NCBI RefSeq assembly: GCF_003850245.1
Contig: NZ_CP031015.1
Coordinates: forward strand, 1,736,001-1,800,000
DNA: 64,000 nucleotides
Source of the DNA: Microbacterium sp. ABRD28
GTDB lineage: Bacteria > Actinomycetota > Actinomycetes > Actinomycetales > Microbacteriaceae
Reading direction: 5' to 3'
Positions 51,428 through 61,321 of the stretch are shown here, piece after piece. Both the position numbers and the translations under genes were made by a program. The notes under the pieces were generated by a model, which was given only the letters and a program-made list of their open reading frames with translations, searched no databases and was not told the origin of the DNA. The stretch's first letter is position 1. Every line of letters starts with the position of its first letter.

Positions 51428-52021
51428 ATGGCATTGACCCCCGATGACGTCGTCACCAAGCAGTTCCAGCACGTCCGCTTCAAGGAGGGTTTCGACCCGG
51501 ACGAGGTCGATGACTTCCTCGACGAGATCGTCGTCGAATGGCGCAAGACGATCGCCGAGAACGAAGAGCTGAAGGCCAAGATCGCCGCTCTCGAGTCCGG
51601 CGAGTCCGCCGGCCCGGCCACGGTCGCCGCCCCGGTTGCAGAGGTCCCCGCTGCGGTCTCCGAGCCCGCGCCCGCCGCGGACGCCGGCTCGCCGAGCGCC
51701 GCCAGCGCCGGCATCATCGAGCTCGCGCAGCGCCTGCACGACGAGCACGTCGCCGAAGGCCGCGCCAAGCGCGACCAGCTCATCTCCGACGCCCAGGCGC
51801 AGGCCACGTCGATCGTCTCCGAGGCCGAGGCCCGCGGACGCGACGAGATGGCTCGCCTCGAGAAGGAGCGCGCCACGCTCGAGGGCCGCATCAGCGAGCT
51901 GCGTCAGTTCGAGCGCGACTACCGCACGCAGCTCCGCAGCTACATCGAGGGGCACCTGCGCGACCTGGACGCGTCGTCGACCGCCACCGGCTCTGCGCCC
52001 GTGCCGGCCGTCGGCCTGTAG
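51428..52021 (+). CDS. divIVA: DivIVA/Wag31 polar growth protein
   Basis: 197 residues. Wag31 marks curved membrane at the poles and directs polar cell wall synthesis in actinobacteria. N-terminal membrane-binding domain with ALTPDDVVTKQFQHVRFKEGFDPDEVDDFLDEIVVEW (note the FKEGFDPDEVDDFLDE family block), a first coiled coil, an Ala/Pro-rich spacer (about 58-95), and a second long coiled coil (about 97-180). A conserved Thr or Ser phosphorylation site between the coils is not obvious. The start ATG 51428 has AGAGGA 6 nt upstream. Confidence 0.96.
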   Translation: MALTPDDVVTKQFQHVRFKEGFDPDEVDDFLDEIVVEWRKTIAENEELKAKIAALESGESAGPATVAAPVAEVPAAVSEPAPAADAGSPSAASAGIIELAQRLHDEHVAEGRAKRDQLISDAQAQATSIVSEAEARGRDEMARLEKERATLEGRISELRQFERDYRTQLRSYIEGHLRDLDASSTATGSAPVPAVGL

Positions 52022-52024
52022 TCC

Positions 52025-52606
52025 TTGACCGGTCGAACCCCGCTTCACCGGGCGGCGGCCAGCATCATCGTCGTGATCCTCGCGACGATCGTGCTGGCCG
52101 CCGACCAGTTCACGAAGTACCTCGCCATCGAGAACCTGCCCTACCAGGAGCCGGTCCGGATCCTCGGCGACTTCCTGATCTTCTACCTCACCCGCAACCC
52201 CGGGGCCGCGTTCTCCCTCGGTGAGGACGTCACCTGGATCTTCACGATCGCCCTGGCGGTGGTGGCGGTCGTGATCGTGTTCCTCGCCCTCACCCGCCTG
52301 CGCTCGCGCATCTGGGCGGTCGTCCTGGGGCTTCTCCTCGGCGGCGTGCTGGGCAATCTGACCGACCGCCTGCTGCGCGAGCCCGGGTTCCCCGTCGGTC
52401 ACGTGGTGGACTTCATCAACACGCCGTGGATGATGCCGGCGATCTACAACGTCGCCGACATCTTCATCGTCACCATGATGATCTCGGTCGCGGCCCTCGT
52501 CCTGTTCGGTCCGCACCTGGACGGGACACCGCAGGAGCGCTCGCCCCGCAAGGGGGAACCGGCATCGGCCGATCCCGCCTCACGTTCAGAGCGCGCGGCC
52601 GACTGA
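52025..52606 (+). CDS. lspA: Lipoprotein signal peptidase
   Basis: 193 residues, four membrane segments. Aspartyl protease that removes signal peptides from prolipoproteins. The catalytic pair is Asp129 (HVVDFI) and Asp145 (YNVADIFI); [14 protein letters not shown] and GNLTDRL are conserved blocks. The hydrophilic C-terminal 25 residues are variable. It appears to start with a rare TTG 3 bp after divIVA; there is no better ATG or GTG that keeps the first helix. The Rlu gene starts 1 bp after its stop. Confidence 0.92.
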   Translation: MTGRTPLHRAAASIIVVILATIVLAADQFTKYLAIENLPYQEPVRILGDFLIFYLTRNPGAAFSLGEDVTWIFTIALAVVAVVIVFLALTRLRSRIWAVVLGLLLGGVLGNLTDRLLREPGFPVGHVVDFINTPWMMPAIYNVADIFIVTMMISVAALVLFGPHLDGTPQERSPRKGEPASADPASRSERAAD

Positions 52607-52607
52607 C

Positions 52608-53528
52608 GTGGAATCGCGTCACCTCCCCGTTCCGGACGGGCTCGACGGCACCCGCGCCGACGCCGCTCTGGCGAAGATGCTGGGCTTCTCCCGCACCTTC
52701 GCGGTGGACGTCCTCGACGCCGGCGGTGCGCGGATGGACGGGCGTGCCCTGGGGAAGTCGGATCGCCTTCGCGGCGGCGCCTGGCTCGAGGTCGAATGGG
52801 CGGCCAAGGAGGAGCCCCGCGTCGTCCCGATGGAGGTCCCCGATCTCGGGGTGGTGCACCAGGACGACGACCTGATCGTCGTGGACAAGCCGGCAGGAGT
52901 CGCTGCGCATCCGTCGGTCGGCTGGGAGGGACCCACCGTCCTCGGCGCCCTCGCAGCGGCAGGTGTGCGCGTCGCGACGACGGGAGCGGCTGAGCGACAG
53001 GGCGTGGTCCACCGCTTGGATGTCGGAACGAGCGGTCTCATGGTGGTCGCCAAGACCGAGGCGGCCTACACCGCTCTCAAGCGCGCGTTCAAGGAGCGCG
53101 AGGTCGAGAAGATCTACCACGCCGTCGTGCAGGGGCATCCCGATCCGCTGGCGGGCACGATCGAGGCGCCGATCGGGCGCCACCCCACCCACTCCTGGAA
53201 GTTCGCGGTCATTCCGTCCGGCAAGGATTCCGTCACCCACTACGAGACCCTCGAGGCCTTCCCGGGCGCATCGCTGCTGGAGATCCACCTCGAGACGGGC
53301 CGGACCCATCAGATCCGCGTGCACATGGCCGCCCACCGGCATCCGTGCGCCGGGGACCCGCTGTACGGAGCCGACCCCACCCTCAGTGCGCGGCTGGGTC
53401 TGACCAGGCAGTGGCTGCACGCGCATCACCTCGCTTTCATCCACCCCGCCACGGGGGAGTGGGTCTCGTTCACGTCGGACTACCCCGCCGACCTCGCCGC
53501 AGCGCTGGAGATCCTCCGCGGCGAGTGA
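52608..53528 (+). CDS. RluD-type rRNA pseudouridine synthase
   Basis: 306 residues. Isomerises uridines in 23S rRNA. An N-terminal S4-like RNA-binding domain (about 10-70: [44 protein letters not shown]) is followed by the RluA/RluD catalytic domain: [13 protein letters not shown], the active Asp138 in [10 protein letters not shown], and [14 protein letters not shown]. Usual neighbour of lspA in many phyla. GTG start 1 bp after lspA. Whether the target is 1911/1915/1917 or another set is not readable. Confidence 0.92.
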   Translation: MESRHLPVPDGLDGTRADAALAKMLGFSRTFAVDVLDAGGARMDGRALGKSDRLRGGAWLEVEWAAKEEPRVVPMEVPDLGVVHQDDDLIVVDKPAGVAAHPSVGWEGPTVLGALAAAGVRVATTGAAERQGVVHRLDVGTSGLMVVAKTEAAYTALKRAFKEREVEKIYHAVVQGHPDPLAGTIEAPIGRHPTHSWKFAVIPSGKDSVTHYETLEAFPGASLLEIHLETGRTHQIRVHMAAHRHPCAGDPLYGADPTLSARLGLTRQWLHAHHLAFIHPATGEWVSFTSDYPADLAAALEILRGE

Positions 53529-53566
53529 CCGGTGACGATGTCGGCGGGCCGCGGCAGAGTGGAGCC

Positions 53567-54136
53567 ATGGCCATCCAGGTGAGACCGGCGACGGTGTTCG
53601 ATGACATCCGCACCATGGTCGGTCCGAAGAAGCCGACGTCCAACGTTTGCTGGTGCCTCGGCTACCGCATCCCCGGTACCGAGAATCGCGGGTTGCGCGG
53701 CGTCGCACGCGGCGAGAGAGTGCGAGAGCTGCTCTCCGCCGGGCCACCGGGCGTGCTGGCCTACGACAGCGGGGAGGTGGTGGGCTGGGCAGCCGTGCAT
53801 CCCCGCGCCGACACGTCGTTCGCCACGAACCGGAAGATCCCCCACGTGGATGAGAAGGATGTGTGGAGCGTGTGGTGCATCCGGGTCAGGCCCGGCTTCC
53901 GCGGACGCGGGATCTCCCACGCACTGCTGGATGGCGCGGTCCGATTCGCGCGCGAGAGCGGTGCACCCGCGATCGAGGGATACCCCGTCGACAACCGCGG
54001 GGCGAGGGTCGACCTGACGATGGCCTACGTCGGCACCCGCGCGTTGTTCGAGCGGGCCGGTTTCGTCCACGCGGCTGACACGACGTCTGTCCTGAACGGC
54101 TTCCCGCGCGTGCTCATGCGGCGCGACCTCAGCTGA
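53567..54136 (+). CDS. GNAT family N-acetyltransferase
   Basis: 189 residues. GNAT fold with the acetyl-CoA loop IRVRPGFRGRGISHALLDGAVRFARESG (Q/RxxGxG/A type: RGRGIS) and a C-terminal TMAYVGTRALFERAGFVHA. The N-terminal region contains SNVCWCLGYRIPG, a Cys-rich stretch typical of one actinobacterial subgroup. Substrate unknown; candidates are small amines or antibiotics. The ATG at 53567 is preceded at 6 nt by CAGAGT, possibly leaderless. It is convergent with the NUDIX gene, 11 bp apart. Confidence 0.88.
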   Translation: MAIQVRPATVFDDIRTMVGPKKPTSNVCWCLGYRIPGTENRGLRGVARGERVRELLSAGPPGVLAYDSGEVVGWAAVHPRADTSFATNRKIPHVDEKDVWSVWCIRVRPGFRGRGISHALLDGAVRFARESGAPAIEGYPVDNRGARVDLTMAYVGTRALFERAGFVHAADTTSVLNGFPRVLMRRDLS

Positions 54137-54147
54137 GACTCCGGCGC

Positions 54148-54621
54148 TCAGCGCCCCTGGAGGAAGACGGTCGGACCGTCCTGGAGCGCACGACGGACGC
54201 GCTCGGCCATGTCGTCGTCGAGAAGGTGCTCGACCGCGGTGATCGGGTACCAGCCGACCTCGGTCATCTCACCGTCCACCGGTGCGGGCGAGCCCGAGAT
54301 CCACTCGCAGCGGAAGGTGAGGTCGAGATAGTCGCTCTGATCGCCGTTGTCGTAGGTGATCCGGGGGATCTGGTGCACGAAGGCGAGTCGGACCGCGCGG
54401 ACGACGACCCCCGCCTCCTCCTCCGCCTCACGGCGGGCGGCATCCGCGGGCTCCTCGCCGGGGTCGACGATCCCGGTGACGGGGGTGAGTCGGCCGTTGT
54501 CGCTGCGACGCCCGAGCAGCACGGCGCCGTCGCGTTCGATCACGGCGGTCACGCCCACCAGGGGGAGGGGGCGGGTCCCCACGTGACGGCGCAGCTCCAG
54601 CACGAAATCCGGTGTCGGCAT
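54148..54621 (-). CDS. NUDIX hydrolase
   Basis: 157 residues. The Nudix box GIVDPGEEPADAARREAEEEAG follows the G-x5-E-x7-REUxEExGU rule with all catalytic glutamates. N-terminal GVTAVIERDGAVLLGRRSDNGRLTPVTG is the typical beta-strand start. Such enzymes cleave nucleoside diphosphates linked to another group; no substrate-specific motif is clear. The ATG at 54621 has GGGAG about 7 nt upstream. It is divergent from dnaE with 75 bp between the starts. Confidence 0.9.
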   Translation of the reverse strand: MPTPDFVLELRRHVGTRPLPLVGVTAVIERDGAVLLGRRSDNGRLTPVTGIVDPGEEPADAARREAEEEAGVVVRAVRLAFVHQIPRITYDNGDQSDYLDLTFRCEWISGSPAPVDGEMTEVGWYPITAVEHLLDDDMAERVRRALQDGPTVFLQGR

Positions 54622-54684
54622 CGCAGGCTCCCTCTGTCCGGCTGCCACGCTATCCGACACGCCGCCGGTGTCCGACCTCCCGCG

Positions 54685-54690
54685 TACGCT
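54685..54690 (+). promoter_or_regulatory. dnaE -10 box TACGCT, leaderless start
   Basis: TACGCT ends 6 nt before the dnaE GTG at 54697, with no Shine-Dalgarno sequence. Strong case because the GTG is fixed by the conserved N terminus. Confidence 0.6.
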
Positions 54691-54696
54691 GGTTGC

Positions 54697-57600
54697 GTGG
54701 CATCCGACTCCTTCGTTCACCTGCACGTGCACAGCGAGTACTCGATGCTCGACGGGGCGGCCAAGATCGGCGCCATGACGCAGGCGGCGGCCGATTACGG
54801 CATGCCGGCCATCGCCGTCACCGACCACGGCAACACCTTCGCCGCGTTCGAGTTCTACAACGCCGCCAAGGCGGCGGGCATCAAGCCGATCATCGGTCTC
54901 GAGGCCTACGTCACCCCCGGCACGCACCGCAGCGACAAATCCCGCGTGCAGTGGGGCACCCCCGAGCAGCGCAGCGACGATGTCTCCGGCTCCGGCGCGT
55001 ACACCCACATGACGATGTGGAGTCAGAGCACCGAGGGCATGCACAATCTCTTCCGGCTCAGCTCGTTGTCGAGCATGGAGGGGTACTACTTCAAGCCGCG
55101 TATGGACCGGGAACTGCTCGAGACCTACGGCAAGGGACTGATCGCGACGACGGGGTGCCCGTCGGGCGAGGTGCAGACGCGACTGCGTCTCGGCCAGTAC
55201 GACGCCGCGCGGGCGGCGGCCGCGGAGTTCCAGGACATCTTCGGCAGGGAGAACTACTTCGCCGAGATCATGGATCACGGTCTCTCCATCGAGCGGCGGG
55301 TGATGACCGATCTGATCCGCATCTCGAAGGATCTCGGCATCCCGCTGGTGGCGACCAACGACTCCCACTACACCCACCAGCACGAGGCCGACGCGCACGC
55401 GGCGCTGCTGTGCGTGCAGTCGGGATCGACCCTCGACGACCCCAACCGGTTCAAGTTCGACGGCGACGGGTACTACGTCAAGACGGCGCAGGAGATGCGG
55501 CAGATCTTCCGCGAGCACCCGGAGGCGTGCGACAACACGCTCCTCATCGCCGAGCGATGCGAGGTCGAGTTCAACACGAGCGCCAACTACATGCCGCGCT
55601 TCCCCGTGCCCGACGGTGAGACCGAGGACAGCTGGCTGGTCAAGGAGGTCGAGAAAGGCCTCCATTACCGGTACCCGAACGGCATCCCGGACAACGTCCG
55701 CAAGCAGGCCGAGTACGAGACCGGAATCATCCTGCAGATGGGGTTCCCCGGCTACTTCCTGGTCGTCGCCGACTTCATCAACTGGGCCAAGGACAACGGC
55801 ATCCGCGTGGGTCCCGGCCGCGGTTCCGGCGCGGGGTCGATGGTCGCCTACGCCATGCGCATCACCGACCTCGACCCGCTCGAGCACGGCCTGATCTTCG
55901 AGCGCTTCCTCAACCCCGACCGCGTCTCGATGCCCGACTTCGATGTCGACTTCGACGACCGGCGCCGCGGCGAGGTGATCGACTACGTCACCGAGAAGTA
56001 CGGCTCCGAGCGGGTCGCGCAGATCGTGACGTACGGCACCATCAAGTCCAAGCAGGCTCTGAAGGACGCGGGCCGGGTGCTGGGCTTCCCGTTCAGCATG
56101 GGGGAGCGGCTGACCAAGGCCATGCCGCCGGCGGTCATGGGAAAGGACATGCCGCTGAGCGGGATGTACGACGCCCAGCATCCGCGCTTCAAAGAGGCCA
56201 GCGAGTTCCGCGCCCTCATCGACACCGATCCCGAGGCCAAGACGGTCTTCGACCGGGCTCTCGGGCTCGAGGGGCTGAAGCGTCAGTGGGGCGTTCACGC
56301 CGCGGGCGTCATCATGTCGTCGGAGCCCCTGCTCGACATCATCCCGATCATGCGCCGCGAGCAGGACGGGCAGATCGTCACGCAGTTCGACTATCCGTCG
56401 TGCGAAGCCCTGGGTCTGATCAAGATGGACTTCCTCGGGCTGCGCAACCTCACGATCATCTCGGACGCGCTCGACAACATCCGGATGAACCGGGGCGAGG
56501 AGCTCGACCTCGAGCACCTGGCGCTCGACGACACAGCGGCGTACGAGCTGCTCACCCGTGGCGACACCCTCGGCGTGTTCCAGCTCGACGGTGGTCCGAT
56601 GCGCTCGCTGCTGCGACTTCTCAAGCCCGACAACTTCGAAGACGTGTCGGCCGTCATCGCGCTCTACCGACCCGGCCCCATGGGTGCGAACTCCCACATC
56701 AACTACGCCCTCCGCAAGAACGGTCAGCAGGAGGTCACGCCGATCCACCCCGAGCTCGAGGAGCCGCTCAAAGACATCCTCGACATCAGCTACGGCCTGA
56801 TCATCTATCAGGAGCAGGTCATGGCGATCGCGCAGAAGGTGGCGGGCTTCTCGCTCGGCCAGGCGGACATTCTCCGCCGCGCGATGGGGAAGAAGAAGAA
56901 GTCCGAGCTCGACAAGCAGTACGAGGGCTTCTCGGGTGGGATGAAGGAGCGGGGCTACGGCGAGTCGGCGATCAAGGCGCTGTGGGACATCCTGCTGCCC
57001 TTCTCGGACTACGCGTTCAACAAAGCGCACTCGGCTGCGTACGGACTGGTGTCCTACTGGACGGCGTACCTGAAGGCCCATTATCCGGCTGAGTACATGG
57101 CGGCGCTCCTGACGAGCGTGGGCGACTCCAAGGACAAGATGGCCGTCTACCTCAACGAGTGCCGACGCATGGGCATCAAGGTGCTGCCGCCGGACGTGGG
57201 GGAGTCGATCCGCTACTTCGCGGCCGTCGGCGAAGACATCCGCTTCGGACTGGGCGCGGTGCGCAACGTCGGGGCTAACGTGGTCGACGCCATCGTCGCG
57301 GCCCGCCAGGAGGCGCGCTTCACGTCCTTCCACGACTTCCTGTCGAAGGTTCCCGTGCCCGTCGCCAACAAACGGACCGTCGAGTCGCTGATCAAGGCGG
57401 GCGCGTTCGACTCGCTCGGGGCGACACGCCGTGCGCTGATGGAGATCCATGAGGATGCCACCGAGCAGGCCGTCCTCGACAAGCGGCGTGAGGCCAACGG
57501 CGAGGTCGGATTCGACTTCGATTCCCTGTGGGACGAACCGCAGCAGGTGCAGAAGGTGCCCGACCGGCCGGAGTGGACCAAGAAGGACAAGCTGGCCTTC

Positions 57601-58209
57601 GAGCGCGAGATGCTCGGGCTCTACGTCTCCGACCACCCGCTCGCGGGGTTGGAGATCCCGCTGGCCAAGCACGCCTCGCTGTCGATCCACGACCTGTTGG
57701 CCTCGGAGGACATCGCCGACGGCGAGCAGGTGACCGTCGCCGGTCTCGTCACGAGCGTGCAACACCGGGTCGCCAAGTCCAGCGGCAATCCGTACGGCAT
57801 GATCACCGTCGAGGACTTCGATGGTGAGGTCACCGTCATGTTCATGGGCAAGACCTACACCGAGTTCCAGTCGATGCTCCAGGCCGACTCGATCCTCGTG
57901 GTCCGCGGACGCGTATCGCGACGCGATGACGGCATGAATCTGCACGCCGTCTCGGCCTTCGTACCCGATCTCGGGGCGGTGGACGCGGCCGGTCCGCTCG
58001 TTCTCCTCGTTCCCGAGCATCGGGCGACCGAAACGGTGGTGACCGAACTCGCTCAGGTGCTGACTCGTCACCGCGGCGACACCGAGGTGACTCTGCGTCT
58101 GCATAAGGGCGGTGTGGCCAAGGTGTTCGAGGTCCCGCTGCCGGTGACGGTGACCGCCGACCTGTACGGCGAGTTGAAAGGTCTTCTCGGGCCCCAGTGT
58201 CTCGGGTGA
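54697..58209 (+). CDS. dnaE: DNA polymerase III subunit alpha
   Basis: 1170-residue replicative polymerase of the DnaE1 type. N-terminal PHP domain with HLHVHSEYSMLDG and IAVTDHGNTFAAFEFY, whose metal ligands look intact, so proofreading by PHP is plausible, as in mycobacterial DnaE1. The palm catalytic aspartates are Asp416 and Asp418 (PDFDVDFDD). GRGSGAGSMVAYAM, a helix-hairpin-helix region near 1000 and a C-terminal OB domain (VTVAGLVTSVQHRV) follow. GTG start, leaderless promoter. Confidence 0.97.
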   Translation: MASDSFVHLHVHSEYSMLDGAAKIGAMTQAAADYGMPAIAVTDHGNTFAAFEFYNAAKAAGIKPIIGLEAYVTPGTHRSDKSRVQWGTPEQRSDDVSGSGAYTHMTMWSQSTEGMHNLFRLSSLSSMEGYYFKPRMDRELLETYGKGLIATTGCPSGEVQTRLRLGQYDAARAAAAEFQDIFGRENYFAEIMDHGLSIERRVMTDLIRISKDLGIPLVATNDSHYTHQHEADAHAALLCVQSGSTLDDPNRFKFDGDGYYVKTAQEMRQIFREHPEACDNTLLIAERCEVEFNTSANYMPRFPVPDGETEDSWLVKEVEKGLHYRYPNGIPDNVRKQAEYETGIILQMGFPGYFLVVADFINWAKDNGIRVGPGRGSGAGSMVAYAMRITDLDPLEHGLIFERFLNPDRVSMPDFDVDFDDRRRGEVIDYVTEKYGSERVAQIVTYGTIKSKQALKDAGRVLGFPFSMGERLTKAMPPAVMGKDMPLSGMYDAQHPRFKEASEFRALIDTDPEAKTVFDRALGLEGLKRQWGVHAAGVIMSSEPLLDIIPIMRREQDGQIVTQFDYPSCEALGLIKMDFLGLRNLTIISDALDNIRMNRGEELDLEHLALDDTAAYELLTRGDTLGVFQLDGGPMRSLLRLLKPDNFEDVSAVIALYRPGPMGANSHINYALRKNGQQEVTPIHPELEEPLKDILDISYGLIIYQEQVMAIAQKVAGFSLGQADILRRAMGKKKKSELDKQYEGFSGGMKERGYGESAIKALWDILLPFSDYAFNKAHSAAYGLVSYWTAYLKAHYPAEYMAALLTSVGDSKDKMAVYLNECRRMGIKVLPPDVGESIRYFAAVGEDIRFGLGAVRNVGANVVDAIVAARQEARFTSFHDFLSKVPVPVANKRTVESLIKAGAFDSLGATRRALMEIHEDATEQAVLDKRREANGEVGFDFDSLWDEPQQVQKVPDRPEWTKKDKLAFEREMLGLYVSDHPLAGLEIPLAKHASLSIHDLLASEDIADGEQVTVAGLVTSVQHRVAKSSGNPYGMITVEDFDGEVTVMFMGKTYTEFQSMLQADSILVVRGRVSRRDDGMNLHAVSAFVPDLGAVDAAGPLVLLVPEHRATETVVTELAQVLTRHRGDTEVTLRLHKGGVAKVFEVPLPVTVTADLYGELKGLLGPQCLG

Positions 58210-58325
58210 TCGAGCGCGGCGGCTCGTCTCCCGCAGCGTGCTGTCGCGACGACGCCCATGATCAGGATGGGCGGCGCAGGTAAGATCGGGAGTCGCCGTG
58301 CGGACCGCGCGGCTCCCCGGGAAGG

Positions 58326-59510
58326 ATGACTGTGACCGACGGAATCAGCAACGACGAACCGACCGTGGGCGCCCCCGCCACGACCGCCGCGACCGATGAC
58401 GCGCCCACCGTCGACGGCGGCCCCTCCGACACCGGGGTGGAGTACGGCGTGGGGCCCTTCTCGCTGCGAGAGGTGATCCTGGGCGGCGTCTGGCTCGTGG
58501 CCTTCGTCGTGTCGTTCTTCTCCTTCAGCACCGTGCAGTTCAGCTCGGTGTGGACCACCGGTCTGTGGTGGATCCTCACCATCGGCGTGCCCACGGCCGC
58601 GGTCTTCCTGCTGGCACTGCGACGGCTCTCGCCGGAGGGGATCCGACGTGTCGGCTCGCTCGGGATCGACCAGTTCGCCTCCGTGGCCTTCACCGTTTCG
58701 GCGGTCATCTGGCTGCACCTGATCTGGGAGACCGTCGCCATCGTCGTCGCCGGCGGCCCGTGGCTGCGCGGCTGGGTGATCTGGGTCGAGTTCTTCCTCA
58801 TGCTCGCCGGTGTCGTCCTCACCGTGTTCGCGCCGCTGGTCCCTGCCGTCGCCGAGGACTTCCGCGACCGTCGCGAGGTCGTCGCCCACCGTTTCGCCCG
58901 CCCCGCGCGACCGGTCACGCCGCGTCCGCGCACCCCTCGTGCTCCGAAGCCCACGCCGGCCCCCGCCGCCGCGCCGGCGCAGGACAGCGCCCCCGACACC
59001 GCCGCCGACGACACCGGATCGTACGACACCGGCGCATACGGCGTGAACCCCTACGCACCCGCCTCCGCGGGCGCGCACGCCTCCGCAGGTGTCCCGGTCG
59101 GACCCGAAGCGATGAGCGGATCGGACGCGGATGCCGACCGTGCGAGCCAGACAGGCGATCTCGAGGCGATGTTCGGGCCTTCGCGCACCGAGCGCCCCGA
59201 CGCCGATGACGACGAGCCGAAGACGGCGGTCGCCGACACCGTGGCCACCGACGTCACTCCCGACGACGATGCTCGGGATGCCGACCAGACGGCCACCACG
59301 GTGATCGAACCCGAGACGCGCTACCAGGCGTTCTGGGCCCTCGTGCCCGAGGAGCGCGACATCGTCGACGAGAACGGCGCCACCCTGTTCCGCATCGGTC
59401 CGACCGCGTGGGCGCTCGTGATCGAAGACCGCAAGACCCACTTCGTCGTGCGTCACGAAGACGGCCGCACCGGGTACCTGCACGACGTCTCCGGCGTCAC
59501 CCGCGGCTGA
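58326..59510 (+). CDS. Four-TM membrane protein with conserved C-terminal cap
   Basis: 394 residues, family not recognised. A 45-residue acidic N terminus, four membrane helices (about 48-68, 78-98, 116-141, 149-175), a long disordered region rich in Pro, Ala, Asp and Thr (about 190-320), and a folded-looking C-terminal segment (about 325-394: RYQAFWALVPEERDIVDENGATLFRIGPTAWALVIEDRKTHFVVRHEDG). The tail reads like a small beta domain exposed in the cytoplasm. It lies between dnaE and hisD, 14 bp before hisD. The ATG at 58326 follows GGGAAGG closely; a TAAGAT box lies upstream at about 58280. Function unknown. Confidence 0.8.
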   Translation: MTVTDGISNDEPTVGAPATTAATDDAPTVDGGPSDTGVEYGVGPFSLREVILGGVWLVAFVVSFFSFSTVQFSSVWTTGLWWILTIGVPTAAVFLLALRRLSPEGIRRVGSLGIDQFASVAFTVSAVIWLHLIWETVAIVVAGGPWLRGWVIWVEFFLMLAGVVLTVFAPLVPAVAEDFRDRREVVAHRFARPARPVTPRPRTPRAPKPTPAPAAAPAQDSAPDTAADDTGSYDTGAYGVNPYAPASAGAHASAGVPVGPEAMSGSDADADRASQTGDLEAMFGPSRTERPDADDDEPKTAVADTVATDVTPDDDARDADQTATTVIEPETRYQAFWALVPEERDIVDENGATLFRIGPTAWALVIEDRKTHFVVRHEDGRTGYLHDVSGVTRG

Positions 59511-59524
59511 GGATCCCCATCGAT

Positions 59525-60823
59525 ATGCGCACCATCGATCTGCGGGGACAGGCTCTCGCCCCCGCCGAGCTGCTCGCTGCCGTTCCCCGTGCGGCGGGCA
59601 CCCGCGAGGCGGCGTTCACCGCCGCGTCCGACATCGTCGCCGACGTCGCGGCGCGCGGCGAGGCGTCGCTGCGTGAGCAGGCGGAGCGATTCGACGGGGT
59701 CACCGGACACGACATCCGGGTGCCGGCCGCGCACCTCGATGAGGCGCTGACGGGCCTCGCCCCCGACATTCGCGCAGCGCTCGAGGAGGCGATCGACCGC
59801 GTGCGCCTCGGTTCGGCGGCGCAGGTCCCGGCGGAGATCGTCACCATGATCCGTCCCGGCGCGCGCATCGTGCAGCGGTGGCAGCCCGTACGTCGCGTGG
59901 GCCTGTACGTCCCCGGGGGCAAGGCCGTCTACCCGTCGAGCGTCGTGATGAACGTCGTCCCCGCGCAGATCGCCGGGGTCGCCGAGGTCGCACTCGCCTC
60001 GCCCCCGCAGCGTGAGCACGGTGGGCGGGTGCATCCCGTCATCCTCGCCGCCGCGCGACTTCTGGGCGTCGCCGAGGTCTACGCGATGGGCGGTGCCGGA
60101 GCGATCGGCGCCTTCGCCCACGGCGTCACCGACATCGGCCTGTCGCCTGTCGACGTGGTGACCGGACCCGGCAACAACTTCGTCGCAGCGGCCAAGCGCG
60201 CCGTCGCGGGTCTGGTCGGCACCGACTCCGAGGCCGGGGCCACGGAGATCCTCATCGTCGCGGACGATTCCGCTGACGCCGACATCGTCGCGGCTGACCT
60301 CATCAGTCAGGCAGAGCATGACGAGCAGGCATCCGCCGTCCTCGTCACCACGTCGCCCGCCCTCGCCGACGCCGTTGCGGCGGCGGTCGCGCGGAGGGCC
60401 GCCGCAACCCGTCATGCGACACGCGTGCAGACCGCCCTCGCCGGCGCGCAATCGGCCATCGTGCTGGTGGACGATCAGGCCGCCGCCACGGCGTTCAGCA
60501 ACGCCTACGCCCCCGAGCACCTCGAACTCCACCTGGCCGATCCCCGCCCGGAGGACTTCGTCCACGCCGGCGCGATCTTCGTCGGTCGTCACACGCCGGT
60601 GAGTCTCGGCGACTACCTCGCAGGGAGCAACCATGTCCTCCCGACCGGGGGACAGGCCCGCTATGCGGCCGGGCTGTCGGCGTCGACATTCCTCCGGCCG
60701 CAGCAGGTGGTGACATACGACGAGCAGGCGCTGGCCGACGTGCGCGACGCGATCGTGACGCTGGCCGATGCCGAGGACCTCCCCGCGCACGGCGAGGCCG
60801 TGACCGCACGCTTCTCGGCGTAA
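59525..60823 (+). CDS. hisD: Histidinol dehydrogenase
   Basis: 432 residues. Last two steps of histidine synthesis: histidinol to histidine with 2 NAD. Family blocks: VPGGKAVYPSSVVMNVVPAQIAGV, AMGGAGAIGAFAHG, VVTGPGNNFVAAAKR, AGATEILIVADDSADADIVAADLISQAEHDEQASAVLVT (with the metal/active-site QAEHD), and NAYAPEHLEL. The rest of the his operon is not in the window to the right. The ATG at 59525 lies 14 bp after the membrane protein gene. nrdR starts 12 bp after its stop. Confidence 0.95.
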   Translation: MRTIDLRGQALAPAELLAAVPRAAGTREAAFTAASDIVADVAARGEASLREQAERFDGVTGHDIRVPAAHLDEALTGLAPDIRAALEEAIDRVRLGSAAQVPAEIVTMIRPGARIVQRWQPVRRVGLYVPGGKAVYPSSVVMNVVPAQIAGVAEVALASPPQREHGGRVHPVILAAARLLGVAEVYAMGGAGAIGAFAHGVTDIGLSPVDVVTGPGNNFVAAAKRAVAGLVGTDSEAGATEILIVADDSADADIVAADLISQAEHDEQASAVLVTTSPALADAVAAAVARRAAATRHATRVQTALAGAQSAIVLVDDQAAATAFSNAYAPEHLELHLADPRPEDFVHAGAIFVGRHTPVSLGDYLAGSNHVLPTGGQARYAAGLSASTFLRPQQVVTYDEQALADVRDAIVTLADAEDLPAHGEAVTARFSA

Positions 60824-60835
60824 CCTGTTCTCGCC

Positions 60836-61321
60836 ATGCATTGTCCCTTCTGTCGTCATTCCGACTCCCGCGTCATCGACTCGCGTACCAGCGACGACGG
60901 ACTGAGCATCAAACGCCGCCGGCAGTGCCCGGAGTGCGGCGGCCGGTTCTCGACCATCGAGACGGCGAGTCTCAATGTGATCAAGCGATCCGGGGTGATC
61001 GAACCATTCAGCCGCGAGAAGGTCATGTCGGGTGTCCGCAAGGCCTGCCAGGGGCGCCCTGTCACCGAGGGTGACCTCGCGGTTCTCGCCCAGACCGTCG
61101 AAGAGGCGGTACGTCAGACCGGCGCCTCGCAGATCGACACCAACGAGATCGGCCTGGCGATCCTCGGCCCGCTCCGCGAGCTCGACGAGGTCGCCTTCCT
61201 GCGTTTCGCCAGCGTCTACCAGGCCTTCGATTCCCTGGAGGATTTCGAATCGGCCATCGCCGGCCTCCGTGCCGACCACGCCGATCGCGTGCGGACGGGT
61301 GAGAGCGAGCCGACTCGCTAG
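60836..61321 (+). CDS. nrdR: Transcriptional repressor NrdR
   Basis: 161 residues. Zinc ribbon with Cys3, Cys6, Cys31 and Cys34 (MHCPFC ... RRQCPECGG), the RFSTIE and [24 protein letters not shown] start of the ATP-cone, and [19 protein letters not shown]. It senses dATP/ATP and represses ribonucleotide reductase genes through NrdR boxes. No nrd gene is nearby, so its targets lie elsewhere. TAACCT is 9 nt before the ATG. Its TAG stop starts the -10 box of pyrD. Confidence 0.96.
   Translation: MHCPFCRHSDSRVIDSRTSDDGLSIKRRRQCPECGGRFSTIETASLNVIKRSGVIEPFSREKVMSGVRKACQGRPVTEGDLAVLAQTVEEAVRQTGASQIDTNEIGLAILGPLRELDEVAFLRFASVYQAFDSLEDFESAIAGLRADHADRVRTGESEPTR

Noticed and set aside
54148..58104. 1318-codon open frame on the minus strand through dnaE
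   Set aside because: Only its last 157 codons (54148-54621) are a real gene, the NUDIX hydrolase. The rest mirrors dnaE and has no domain.
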